A stretch of DNA of 34,686 nucleotides from Myxococcales bacterium (GCA_003153015.1 PMBS01000071.1:1-34686); one strand, 5' to 3'; positions 7,697-16,748 are shown, counted from the first letter of the stretch. Notes: generated by a model not told the origin, from the sequence alone. Translations and numbers: made by a program.

Positions 7697-9331
7697 CTAT
7701 TTCACGAAGCCTTGCAGGCCAACGTTGAGTCCCTTCATCGCCTGCGCGACCAGATTGGCAATTTGGGTGGCGCCAGGTTCGTGGAAGTGTGTGCCGTCGA
7801 CGAACATCGCGCTCTTGGCGCTGCTGGACAATGTGCCGTAGTAGGTGAGCGCGAGGCTGGTCAGGTCGATATATGCTACATTCTGGGCCTCGGCCAAAGT
7901 GATCATGGTCTGATCGAATCCGTTGAAGCCGTGGTTGGCGGCGCTCGCGCCTGAGCGTGCAACTGGGGTGATGAGGACCGGAGTGACGCTCTTGGCCTTC
8001 GCGTCGGTGAGGTACTTGGTCAGGTTCGTCTGGTAGGTGGCGGCGGAGTCGGACTTCATGTCGTTGTGGCCGAACTGGACGAAGAGAAAATCGCCCTGCT
8101 TCATGGCCGCTTTCACCGGAGGATAGAAACCTGAATAGAAAGAGCCCGCAGTTTCGCCCGAGTCCGCGTAGTTGGCCACGGCGATGCCTGGACCCAGGAA
8201 TTGCGAAAGCTCCTGACCCCAGCCGGAAACGTCTGTCCCGTCTGGGGCGAACGGATTGTAGGTTGCGGGATCCCAGTCGCAAACCGTCGAGTCGCCGGCA
8301 ATGTAGATGGTCGGTATGCTGGCGGCCGCAAACCCAACCCCGTGCAACGCCGGGGCGGTTCCGTCGAAGGACAGGTTCAGGATGTTTCCCGGGGCACTGT
8401 AGCCGTCGTGTTTTTCTGCCCTGACGTTCACCGCGAAGGTGTAGCGGAAATAGGCCCCGGCTGTCGTGTTGGTCGGCTGCAGAACGATGCGGCGGGTTTC
8501 CGCCCGCACGCGCGTCGTGGCCGCGGCGGTTGCGCTGCCCAATTCCACGGTCACGGTATAGTTGCCGTTGTTTGCGCTGAATGCGCAGTCGATCGGGTTC
8601 GTCCCAGTGCACTTGGCAAGCAACGTCGGATCGAGCGGCACCTCGCCGCTGGAGCCTCCCGCGGCGCCTCCGGTGGAGCCACCGCTGTTTCCGGTGCCGC
8701 CGGCGCCGCCCCCGCCGCTGCCGGTGCGCCCGAGATCCGGAGCCCCACCCGCGCGGCCATCGGGGATGATGGTCGCGTCAGTGGGCCCATCAGGTGGGCG
8801 AACCGCGTCGGACCCCATGGCGTCCTTTGCGGCGCTGGTGCCACCGAGTCCTGCGTCTGGGGGAAGTTGGCCGCCGGCGCCAGTGCCACCGCTTGCCGTG
8901 GTCGCACCGCCCGTGCTGCCGCCTGCGCTGGTCGATCCGCCCGAGGCAGCAATCCCGCCTGTGCCCGCCGAGCCGCCGGTGCTGGGGCTGCCTCCTGTGA
9001 CGGTCGAGCCTCCGGTGCGCAGGCTGCCGCCTGCCGCGGTCAAACCGCCGCTGGCAGGAGTGCCGCCTGCAACGGACCTGCCGCCTGTGGCGGTCAGGCC
9101 ACCACTAGATATGCCACCGGCCCCGGTCGTACCGCCGGCTACTGCGCTGGTGGAGGACTGTCCACCGTTGCCGCCAGCAACCGGCGATCCTGAACTTGAG
9201 TCCGGCGAACTACATCCGCTGGGCCAGGCCACCACCCAAACTGCCATCGCAAACCATGAAATCGCCGCGGTGAAAAGCGCGCGTCGCCTTGGGCCACAGG
9301 ATGAAGGGGGGGGTACTTCTCTTTTCTTCAT
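7697..9331 (-). CDS. GDSL/SGNH lipoprotein, rhamnogalacturonan-acetylesterase-like, with GG-repeat linker
   Basis: Lipobox-like WPSGC, GG-repeat linker, then YIAGDSTVCDW (block I), GWGQELSQFL...VANYADSGETAGSF, LFVQFGHNDMK (block III), MFVDGTHFHEPGATQIA (block V). Confidence 0.85.
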   Translation of the reverse strand: MKKREVPPPSSCGPRRRALFTAAISWFAMAVWVVAWPSGCSSPDSSSGSPVAGGNGGQSSTSAVAGGTTGAGGISSGGLTATGGRSVAGGTPASGGLTAAGGSLRTGGSTVTGGSPSTGGSAGTGGIAASGGSTSAGGSTGGATTASGGTGAGGQLPPDAGLGGTSAAKDAMGSDAVRPPDGPTDATIIPDGRAGGAPDLGRTGSGGGGAGGTGNSGGSTGGAAGGSSGEVPLDPTLLAKCTGTNPIDCAFSANNGNYTVTVELGSATAAATTRVRAETRRIVLQPTNTTAGAYFRYTFAVNVRAEKHDGYSAPGNILNLSFDGTAPALHGVGFAAASIPTIYIAGDSTVCDWDPATYNPFAPDGTDVSGWGQELSQFLGPGIAVANYADSGETAGSFYSGFYPPVKAAMKQGDFLFVQFGHNDMKSDSAATYQTNLTKYLTDAKAKSVTPVLITPVARSGASAANHGFNGFDQTMITLAEAQNVAYIDLTSLALTYYGTLSSSAKSAMFVDGTHFHEPGATQIANLVAQAMKGLNVGLQGFVK

Positions 9332-9390
9332 CGGAACCTCGCAGACAAGGATCCCCCATTGGGTTGCCCATGTCCATATACTCTGTACGC

Positions 9391-11403
9391 GTGAAGCTTG
9401 CTCTCATCTATCCGCCGGCTTGTGATCCCACGGCGCCCTACCCCGCGGTTGCCGCACTGGCGGGATTCTTGCGTCCCCAGGGCATCGAGGTGCTGCCCAT
9501 CGATGCCAACCTGGAGGGATTCCTGGCTCTGCTGCAACGCGAGCCATTGGCCCTGCTCTCCGACCGCATCGAGCGGCGTATCGCCAGCCTGCAGCGCCGG
9601 CGCGCGCTCGACCACCAGAGCCAGCTCGACCTGTTGACCCTTCTGCGGGTGCGCGGCGAAGCAGGCGCAGTGCCGGGCGGGATCGGCGCGGCGCTGGACG
9701 TCCTGCGCGCCAGCGAGGGCTTCTACGATGCCGGACTGTATGCCGACGCGGTTGCCACGGTCAGCGCGGGCCTGCGCGTGATCGCGGCCGCGCACGCGCC
9801 TATGCAGCTCGACTTCACCGCGTACCGGACGCCCTTCGCCCTGACCACGCCGGACGAGATCGCGCGGGATGCCGATTCCGAGCGCGATCCGTTCGACGGC
9901 TACCTCACGGGCGAGCTGGTACCGCGTCTGCGCCGCGCGCGGGTCGACGCCATTGGCCTGTCGGTGTGCTTCCCGGGTCAGCTCGTACCCGCGTATTCGT
10001 TCGCGCTCAAGCTCAAGGCCGCCTTCCCCGAGGCGCACCTGGTCGCAGGCGGGCCGGCCATTACGCAGGTGCTGCTGCGGCTGCAGGGTCGCGCGCTCGC
10101 GCAGGCGCTGGGGTCGTTTGACAGCGCGGTGGTGTTCGAGGGCGAGCACACTTTGCTGGCGCTGTGTCGCGCTCTGGCCGACGAGCGCAAGACGCCGCGG
10201 GCGCTTCACCGAATCCCCAACCTGGTGCTACGCGATCCCGTGCTGGGAGCGCGCGTTTTGCCCGGGCCGCCCGCGGTTGATTTGCGCACGCTGCCCGCGC
10301 CCGATTTCGACGGCCTGCCGCTCGATCGCTATCTTTCGCCGCATCTGCTGCTGCCCTACGATCCCAGCCGCGGCTGCTACTGGGGCCGCTGCGCCTTTTG
10401 CCACTACGGCTTGGCAGCAGCCGGCACCGCCTGCTACCGCGAGCGCGCGGTCGACACCGTGGTCGAGCACCTCGGCGCTCTGTCCGTCCGCCACAACACG
10501 CGCTTCTTCTATTTGTCGCAGGACTCGGTGGCGCCCGGGATGCTTTGCCGGTTGGCCGACGCGTTGGCAAAGGCTGGCCTGGATCTGCGCTGGGGCACTG
10601 ACCTGCGGCCCGAGCCGTATCTGACGCCCGAACGCTGCCAAGGGCTGCGCCGGGGCGGTGCCATCGCGTGCAGCCTGGGGGTTGAGTCGGCCAGCCCGCG
10701 GGTGTTGCGCCTGATCGACAAGGGAATCACACCCGGCTGCGCAGCCACGGCCGTGCGCAACCTGGCCCGGGCGGGCATCGCGGCCGAGGTGATGTGCTTT
10801 TCCGATTTTCCCAGCGAGACCTTCACTGAAGCCATGGCGACCCTGGCTTTTATCGAGCGCCACGCCCCGCATATCGCGGCCTTCATTGTGGGGCGGTTCG
10901 AACTCACCCATGGTTCGCGCGTGGCGCGCGATCCAACGCGCTTCGGACTGCGCGAGATCTGGACCGTGCAAGGCGACGAGCTGGGTACAGCCCTGTTCTT
11001 TGCCGAACGCAAGCCGGGCAAGCGCGACCGCGACCGCGTCCGGCTGGAGCGGGCGCTGGAGCAGCTGGCCTCCGGCTGGTTACTGCGCAGCTATCCCTGG
11101 GCCGGCTCGCTGTCGACCGCGCACACCATTTTCTATTACGATCACTTCGGCCCCGGCGCATTCAGGGATCTCGCGGGCCAGGCGCGCGGCCGCATTCTGG
11201 GTAAGTTGCCGGCCAGCCGATTCTCCCGCTTCGGCCTCCACAAGCTGGCCCGTGCCCAGCAGCACGAGGCCGAGATCTGGCACGAGATGACCCACGTACG
11301 CCGGCAGGTTTCGCGCCAGGCCTACAATGAACTGGCTGCACAAGTCCCACTCTTGCGGCCCGGACACCGACGCGCGGCGGGCCGGGGAACTACCCCACGA
11401 TAG
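9391..11403 (+). CDS. B12-binding-type radical SAM protein
   Basis: GTG at 9391 gives MKLALIYPPACDPTAPYPAVAALAGFLRPQGIEVLPIDAN (ATG 9370 also possible). Cluster motif SRGCYWGRCAFC at 10375-10401, then SLGVESASPRVLRLIDKG. Confidence 0.85.
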   Translation: MKLALIYPPACDPTAPYPAVAALAGFLRPQGIEVLPIDANLEGFLALLQREPLALLSDRIERRIASLQRRRALDHQSQLDLLTLLRVRGEAGAVPGGIGAALDVLRASEGFYDAGLYADAVATVSAGLRVIAAAHAPMQLDFTAYRTPFALTTPDEIARDADSERDPFDGYLTGELVPRLRRARVDAIGLSVCFPGQLVPAYSFALKLKAAFPEAHLVAGGPAITQVLLRLQGRALAQALGSFDSAVVFEGEHTLLALCRALADERKTPRALHRIPNLVLRDPVLGARVLPGPPAVDLRTLPAPDFDGLPLDRYLSPHLLLPYDPSRGCYWGRCAFCHYGLAAAGTACYRERAVDTVVEHLGALSVRHNTRFFYLSQDSVAPGMLCRLADALAKAGLDLRWGTDLRPEPYLTPERCQGLRRGGAIACSLGVESASPRVLRLIDKGITPGCAATAVRNLARAGIAAEVMCFSDFPSETFTEAMATLAFIERHAPHIAAFIVGRFELTHGSRVARDPTRFGLREIWTVQGDELGTALFFAERKPGKRDRDRVRLERALEQLASGWLLRSYPWAGSLSTAHTIFYYDHFGPGAFRDLAGQARGRILGKLPASRFSRFGLHKLARAQQHEAEIWHEMTHVRRQVSRQAYNELAAQVPLLRPGHRRAAGRGTTPR

Positions 11404-11465
11404 CCGAAGGTTGTGGCCGTGGCCCTGGCCGTGGCCGTGGCCGCCAGGAACCGCACGCAAATCAC

Positions 11466-13277
11466 ATGGAGGTGAATTCCGTTCCCTTCGGTCGCGTCCT
11501 TCGATATGCCTCTTGCATGTCGCAGCCTCCCAGCGCCGTCACTGCACCACGTCTTTGGGATCTCATGGATGAGCCGCTCGGAGTGGAACAGGCGAGACCG
11601 AGCTTTGATCTACCTACGCGCAATGGCGCCCGGGTGCTCCTGTCGTCGGTGTTCGGCCCGTATTGTCAAGACGATGAATACGGCAGCCGTGCCATCAACC
11701 CAATGGAGCTCTTTCACAATCAAGTCACGCGCGAACAAGGTTCTTTCTCGCTTCGCGTGTTTCATCCATCTTTGGGAATCCGGCTGATCCAAGCGAACAT
11801 CTCGGCGCCTTGCACGGTGCTCGATTTTCCGACGCTGGAGATCTTCGAGCACGAGATCACGAGCCACCCCTACGACATCATCGGCATTTCATCCATTGTG
11901 GCCAACGTCGGCAAGGTGAAGAAGATGTGCGAGGTCGTGCGCGCACTGTCGCCGCGCTCCCGCATCGTCGTGGGCGGCCACGTCGCTGCGATCCCTTGCC
12001 TGCAAGCCATGGTCGATGCCGATCATGTCGTGAAGGGTGAAGGGGTCGAGTGGATGCGGCGCTTTCTCGGCGAGGACCCGGAAGCGCCCATTCGCCATCC
12101 TGCAGTCTGTTCGTCGTTCGGGTTTCGCTTCATGGGCCTGCCTCTGCCAGCCCCGCGCGCAGCGATGCCCGCGGTCGTCGCGCCTTCGGTGGGTTGTCCC
12201 ATGGGCTGCGATTTCTGCTGCACCTCCGCCTTCTTCGGCGGCAAGGGCAACGTGCACAATTTCTTCACAGACGGCAACGAGCTGTTCGATGCCCTTTGCG
12301 ACATCGACTCGCAGCTACATTCATCGGCCTTCTTCCTGCTCGACGAGAACTTTTTGCTGCAGCGCGACCGTGCGATGCAGTTGCTCAAGCGAATGCGCGA
12401 ACAGAACAAGTCGTGGGCGCTCTACGTCTTCTCGTCCGCGAACGCCATTGCCCGGTACTCGATCGAAACCCTGGTCGAGTTGGGCGTGTCCTGGATCTGG
12501 CTCGGGCTGGAATCGCCGGGGTCGGACTACCAGAAGCTCGAGAACGCCAATACGGTCGAAATGGTCCGGCGCCTTCGTGAGCACGGCATCACAACCATCG
12601 GATCCTCCATCATCGGGTTGCCGCACCACACGGTCGAAAACCTGCGGGAGGAAATCGAGTACGCCATCTCTCACGAGACGGATTTCCATCAGTTCATGCT
12701 CTACACGCCAATGCCGGGAACGCCACTCCACGAGAAGAGCCTGCGAGAAGGGTCCCTGCTTCCGGAGGTCCCGTACGCGGACATCCACGGACAGTTCAAG
12801 TTCAACTTTCAGCATCCCAAGATTTCACGGGACGAATCCAAGCTGCTGCTTGATTGGGCATTTCGTCGCGACTACGAGAGGAACGGCCCCAGCGTCTACC
12901 GTCTCTTCAAGACCATGCTCGCCGGCTGGCGGAGGTATTCTCAACACCCTGATCCCCGGGTGCGCCGCCGATTTCAGCGGGAAAAGCTGGTCTACCAGCA
13001 CATCATGGATGCGGGCCTTCGAGCCATGGAGTACGGGCTCGCGCTGGAGAACCGACCGTCCGCTCGCCAACAGGTGAAGTCGCTCCGGCGGCAGATCAAC
13101 GTCGAATGTGGAGGCGTTGGACGATGGATCGGCGCGACCGCGGCTCCCATCCTGTTCGGGGCCAGCGTGCTCGAACAGCTTCGCGTCGCTCGCGGGTGGA
13201 GGTACGAACCGAAAACGCGAATTGAACGACGCAATTGGGGAAGCGTGCATTCGTGCGCTGAAGCGCAGAAGGCGTAG
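11466..13277 (+). CDS. B12-binding-type radical SAM protein (second copy, divergent)
   Basis: N-terminal PYDIIGISSIVANVGKVKKMCEVVRALSPRSRIVVGGHVA (B12-binding-like), SVGCPMGCDFCCTSAFFGGKGN (CX3CX2C), WIWLGLESPGSDYQKLENANTVEMVRRLREHGITTIGSSIIGLP. Alternative start ATG 11517. Confidence 0.87.
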   Translation: MEVNSVPFGRVLRYASCMSQPPSAVTAPRLWDLMDEPLGVEQARPSFDLPTRNGARVLLSSVFGPYCQDDEYGSRAINPMELFHNQVTREQGSFSLRVFHPSLGIRLIQANISAPCTVLDFPTLEIFEHEITSHPYDIIGISSIVANVGKVKKMCEVVRALSPRSRIVVGGHVAAIPCLQAMVDADHVVKGEGVEWMRRFLGEDPEAPIRHPAVCSSFGFRFMGLPLPAPRAAMPAVVAPSVGCPMGCDFCCTSAFFGGKGNVHNFFTDGNELFDALCDIDSQLHSSAFFLLDENFLLQRDRAMQLLKRMREQNKSWALYVFSSANAIARYSIETLVELGVSWIWLGLESPGSDYQKLENANTVEMVRRLREHGITTIGSSIIGLPHHTVENLREEIEYAISHETDFHQFMLYTPMPGTPLHEKSLREGSLLPEVPYADIHGQFKFNFQHPKISRDESKLLLDWAFRRDYERNGPSVYRLFKTMLAGWRRYSQHPDPRVRRRFQREKLVYQHIMDAGLRAMEYGLALENRPSARQQVKSLRRQINVECGGVGRWIGATAAPILFGASVLEQLRVARGWRYEPKTRIERRNWGSVHSCAEAQKA

Positions 13278-13448
13278 GCCAGGTCGTAAGTGCGGATGTG
13301 CTCGCCGCTCGTCTACCGATTGCGCTTGCCCGCTACGGGAGTCAGGAGCTTCTGGTACCACTCGCGATCAGGATCGTGCCTCGGTCAGGCTGCGATGTGT
13401 CCTCTGTGTGAAGTAGCTAACTTCGATCCACGGTCCGCGAGATGCTGG

Positions 13449-14237
13449 TCAACGCCGTCGGCGACGCGCCAGCATCACGATCGCGCCGAACAGGCCCGCC
13501 AGCAGCCAGGGACCGAAGGTCTTGGCCGAAAACCAGCCGCCCACCGCGCACCCGCTCGAGTCGCTCTGGTCGTTGCCGCCTGTCCCGCCCGGGCCTCCCG
13601 CGCCTGCAGTGCCGCCGGTTGCCGAGACCACTTCCTGTCCGGCTGTCCCGCCCACCGCAGGCGCTGTGGTGCTCGCACTCTGTGTCCCGCCTGCCGGTGG
13701 AGCCGTGGTGGCCTGCCCGGTTGTTCCGCCCGCCGCTGTGGCTCCGCCCGCCGCTGTGGCTCCGCCCGCCGCTGTGCTCCCGCCCGTCGCTGTGCTCCCG
13801 CCCGTCGCGGTTGTCCCGCCCGCCGCCGTGCTCCCGCCCGCTGCTGTGGTGCCACCCGCTGCTATGGTGCCGCCCGCCGCCGTGCTCCCGCCGAGCACGC
13901 TCTTCCCGCCTGTCCCGACAGAACCTCCCTGCGCGCTCGCCCCGCCCTGTCCGCTGGCCCCGCCTGCGCCTACAAGCCCGCCGTCGCCACCTACACAGCG
14001 GAGGCAAGCGTACTGCATGGTTGGCGGCGAGGCAGAGGCATCTCGGTTCCAGTTCGCATAGTCGAGCCTCGAGCAGGTGCTCGCGACGCAAACTCCCGCT
14101 CCGTTGCGACACGAAACGCCTGCTGAGGCCGCCTGGCTGCAATCCGCGACATCCGGCGGAATCACATCGGCACGAGCCACGCTGGCGTAGGCTGCCAACG
14201 ATGCCAACGCTGAAATAAGTAGTCCCGCTGTTTTCAT
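13449..14237 (-). CDS. Secreted GG-repeat protein with MYXO-CTERM-like sorting signal
   Basis: Signal peptide MKTAGLLISALASLAAYASVARA; Cys-rich N-domain; (GGSTAA/T)n repeat; C-terminus SSGCAVGGWFSAKTFGPWLLAGLFGAIVMLARRRRR (Cys motif + TM + Arg cluster). Confidence 0.82.
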   Translation of the reverse strand: MKTAGLLISALASLAAYASVARADVIPPDVADCSQAASAGVSCRNGAGVCVASTCSRLDYANWNRDASASPPTMQYACLRCVGGDGGLVGAGGASGQGGASAQGGSVGTGGKSVLGGSTAAGGTIAAGGTTAAGGSTAAGGTTATGGSTATGGSTAAGGATAAGGATAAGGTTGQATTAPPAGGTQSASTTAPAVGGTAGQEVVSATGGTAGAGGPGGTGGNDQSDSSGCAVGGWFSAKTFGPWLLAGLFGAIVMLARRRRR

Positions 14238-14462
14238 TGGTGACCCCAGTATTATGGCTCAAGGATCCCTCCCGTCTCCCTGCCCTGTCAACCAAACTGC
14301 TCGCCTCTCTGCGCGTTAAAGGTGTCCTCGATCACAGGCGCCACTGCGGTACAGCATCGCGAATATCTGAGCCGTGCGCCTGGAACCATGTCACCAACTA
14401 GTGCGATGCCAATCCATGTCCACAACCGGAAGATGATTCACAACCCGTACTGTCCATGCGAG

Positions 14463-16094
14463 ATGGGGCATTTCCGTCGCCTCATGTTCGCGGTGACCGC
14501 CCTGGCCTCTCTGGGCCTGGGATGCAGTTCATCAGACAACGCTGGGCCGCCACACGTAGGTGGCAGCCAAGCCACCGGTGGGTCAGGTGGAAACAGCGTA
14601 GGTACCGGCGGAACGGTTGCCTCAGGCGGAACGGTTGCCTCAGGCGGAACGGTTGCCTCAGGCGGCGTGGTTACTCAGGGAGGCTCGGTCACCAATGGTG
14701 GCTCAGTTTCCACAGGCGGCACGACAACCGCGGGCGGCTCGGTTTCCACGGGTGGCTCTGTCGCCACGGGCGGCTCGGTTTCCACGGGTGGCTCTGTCGC
14801 CACGGGCGGCTCGGTTTCCGCGGGCGGCTCTGTCGCCACGGGCGGCTCGGTTTCCACGGGCGGCTCTGTCGCTACGGGCGGCTCTGTCCCCGCCGGTGGC
14901 TCGACCGCTCGAGGCGGCACCACAACCGCGGGCGGCTCTGTCGCCACGGGTGGCTCGGTTTCCACGGGCGGCTCTGTCGCCACGGGCGGCTCTGTCGTCG
15001 CCGGCGGCTCGACCGCTCGGGGCGGCACGACAATCACAGGAGGGTCAGTCTCCACAGGCGGCTCCACCACTCCTCCCCCCACCGGGGGCACTGTCACGAC
15101 GGATGGGGGCTCTCCGCCGGCCAATGGCGGTCCAACTCCAGACACCGCGACACGGGCCAAGTGCACCAACGACTCATCCGGCATTGCCTGCCATTTTGGT
15201 GGCAACCCGGGCAACTACGATGTCGCCTTCTACCTCGGTGGCACCGCCGCCGGAAAGACCACCGTAACGGCCGAAACCTCGCGCGGGATGCTGGCCGAAG
15301 TCGACACCGCCGCAGGCCAAAAAGTCCTCTATTCCATGACGGTCAACGTCCGCCAGCCCGAGGGAGAACCTACCCAGGCCACGGCTCCGGCTGGAACCCC
15401 TGGATTGGACATGTACTTCAGAGGACCGGCGCCTCTGCTGGATTCCATCGCCTACGCAACAGCCGCCAACCCAACTGTCCTTTACATCGCGGGCGATTCA
15501 ACCGTTTGCGACCAGTCCGGCGCCGCGTTTGGCGGGTGGGGCCAGGAGGTGCCACAGTTCTTCGGCTATGGCCTCTCCGTGGCGAATTACGCCGATTCTG
15601 GCGAGAGTTCTGGGAGTTTTCTCAATAGCTCCGGGCTAATGGGCGCCGTCACCTCTCGCTGGAAGGCCAATGACTACCTATTCGTTCAAATGGGCCACAA
15701 CGACAAGACGACCACGGCGACGGCTTTCCAAACCAACATGACTTCCTATGTGACTCAGGCAAAGGCAAAGGGCGTTATCCCGGTGCTCGTTACGCCCATT
15801 GCTCGCGCGCAATTCAGTGGCAACACAGTCTCGCCCCAGCACATCAACAGCACTGGCGCCGATCTTCCTGCCATCATCCGACAGATCGGCACAGATCAGA
15901 ATGTTCCGGTCATCGATCTGACAGCCCTGACCGTGGCCTGGCTCAACCAGCTTGGCCCCAATGGCTGGCAGTCCTACTTTGTGTCAGGCCAAGTCACTCA
16001 CACCACCCATTCCGGAGCGAAGGTGATTGCTGGCTTTGTCGCCGACGCGATTCGCACCCTCAACATCTCCCCGCTGAAGAATTTCCTTCGCTAG
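14463..16094 (+). CDS. GDSL/SGNH lipoprotein, rhamnogalacturonan-acetylesterase-like (second paralogue), long GG-repeat linker
   Basis: MGHFRRLMFAVTALASLGLGCSSSDN (lipobox LGLGC); (GGSVST/GGSVAT)n; YIAGDSTVCDQ, VANYADSGESSGSF, LFVQMGHNDK, THTTHSGAKVIAGFVADAI. Longer ORF start at 14322 unlikely. Confidence 0.85.
   Translation: MGHFRRLMFAVTALASLGLGCSSSDNAGPPHVGGSQATGGSGGNSVGTGGTVASGGTVASGGTVASGGVVTQGGSVTNGGSVSTGGTTTAGGSVSTGGSVATGGSVSTGGSVATGGSVSAGGSVATGGSVSTGGSVATGGSVPAGGSTARGGTTTAGGSVATGGSVSTGGSVATGGSVVAGGSTARGGTTITGGSVSTGGSTTPPPTGGTVTTDGGSPPANGGPTPDTATRAKCTNDSSGIACHFGGNPGNYDVAFYLGGTAAGKTTVTAETSRGMLAEVDTAAGQKVLYSMTVNVRQPEGEPTQATAPAGTPGLDMYFRGPAPLLDSIAYATAANPTVLYIAGDSTVCDQSGAAFGGWGQEVPQFFGYGLSVANYADSGESSGSFLNSSGLMGAVTSRWKANDYLFVQMGHNDKTTTATAFQTNMTSYVTQAKAKGVIPVLVTPIARAQFSGNTVSPQHINSTGADLPAIIRQIGTDQNVPVIDLTALTVAWLNQLGPNGWQSYFVSGQVTHTTHSGAKVIAGFVADAIRTLNISPLKNFLR
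14600..15075 (+). repeat. 18-nt tandem repeat encoding (GGSVST)/(GGSVAT)n
   Basis: Three identical ggcggaacggttgcctca units, then alternating ggctcggtttccacggg / ggctctgtcgccacggg units. Confidence 0.92.
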
Positions 16095-16735
16095 AGTTCA
16101 ATCTGCAGCTTGCGGGCCCGGCGGCACATGCGGGGCGCGATGTCCACCCCCACGGCATCCAGGCCCAGGGCATTCGCCACGGCCAAGACCGTGCCCCAAC
16201 CACAAAAGGGATCGACCACGGTGCGCGTGGTGGTTTCGGATTTCACGAATAGGCAGGCATCGGCGCAGGCTTTTGCGCCCATCGACTTGGGGCCGGGGAG
16301 AAACCCACCGTCAGGCAACACATCGACCCGCGCTCGCCGGTGCCCGCGCGCTTGCCCGCGGGCGAAGCCCAGCATGTGCGCGTAGCTGGCCCGACCGAAG
16401 CTGGAGGTGCCGGGCGGCTTGCGACAGACGATCTTGTGAAACAGGCAGCTCATGCCCGAGCGTTCAGCGGCACGACTGACCAGCGCTCCCTTGTCGATCC
16501 AGAAACCGCCGTGCTGGATGTCACTCTGGAAGAAGATGGCCACGCCCTCGTCGACTGTGCACGCCATCACCAGGGCGGCCGCGGCTTCGAACCAGCGCCG
16601 CCAGCCGTCGAGTCCCAAGCGCGGCAACTCGGACACGTCGGGCAACGAGGTGATGACGCTTGCGCCAACCAGCTTGCCCTGCGCCCGCAGCCAAGCGATA
16701 GCGTCAGCGTTGTGAACGATGCGCGTGGGTGCCAT
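16091..16735 (-). CDS. Amino-methyltransferase-like SAM-dependent methylase (atypical catalytic motif)
   Basis: MAPTRIVHNADAIAWLRAQGKLVGASVITSLPDVSELPRLGLDGW...VVDPFCGWGTVLAVANALGLDAVGVDIAPRMCRRARKL: N6/N4-methylase-like layout with FCGWGT SAM motif. Confidence 0.7.
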   Translation of the reverse strand: MAPTRIVHNADAIAWLRAQGKLVGASVITSLPDVSELPRLGLDGWRRWFEAAAALVMACTVDEGVAIFFQSDIQHGGFWIDKGALVSRAAERSGMSCLFHKIVCRKPPGTSSFGRASYAHMLGFARGQARGHRRARVDVLPDGGFLPGPKSMGAKACADACLFVKSETTTRTVVDPFCGWGTVLAVANALGLDAVGVDIAPRMCRRARKLQIEL

Positions 16736-16748
16736 GGAACGGGAAAGC

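Noticed and set aside
9391-13277. Calling the radical SAM pair a RiPP cluster
   Set aside because: No precursor-like small ORF, leader motif or dedicated peptidase/exporter recognised beside it.
14600-15075. CRISPR-like array of short repeats
   Set aside because: 18-nt units without spacers, in frame within a CDS and encoding GGSVST/GGSVAT.
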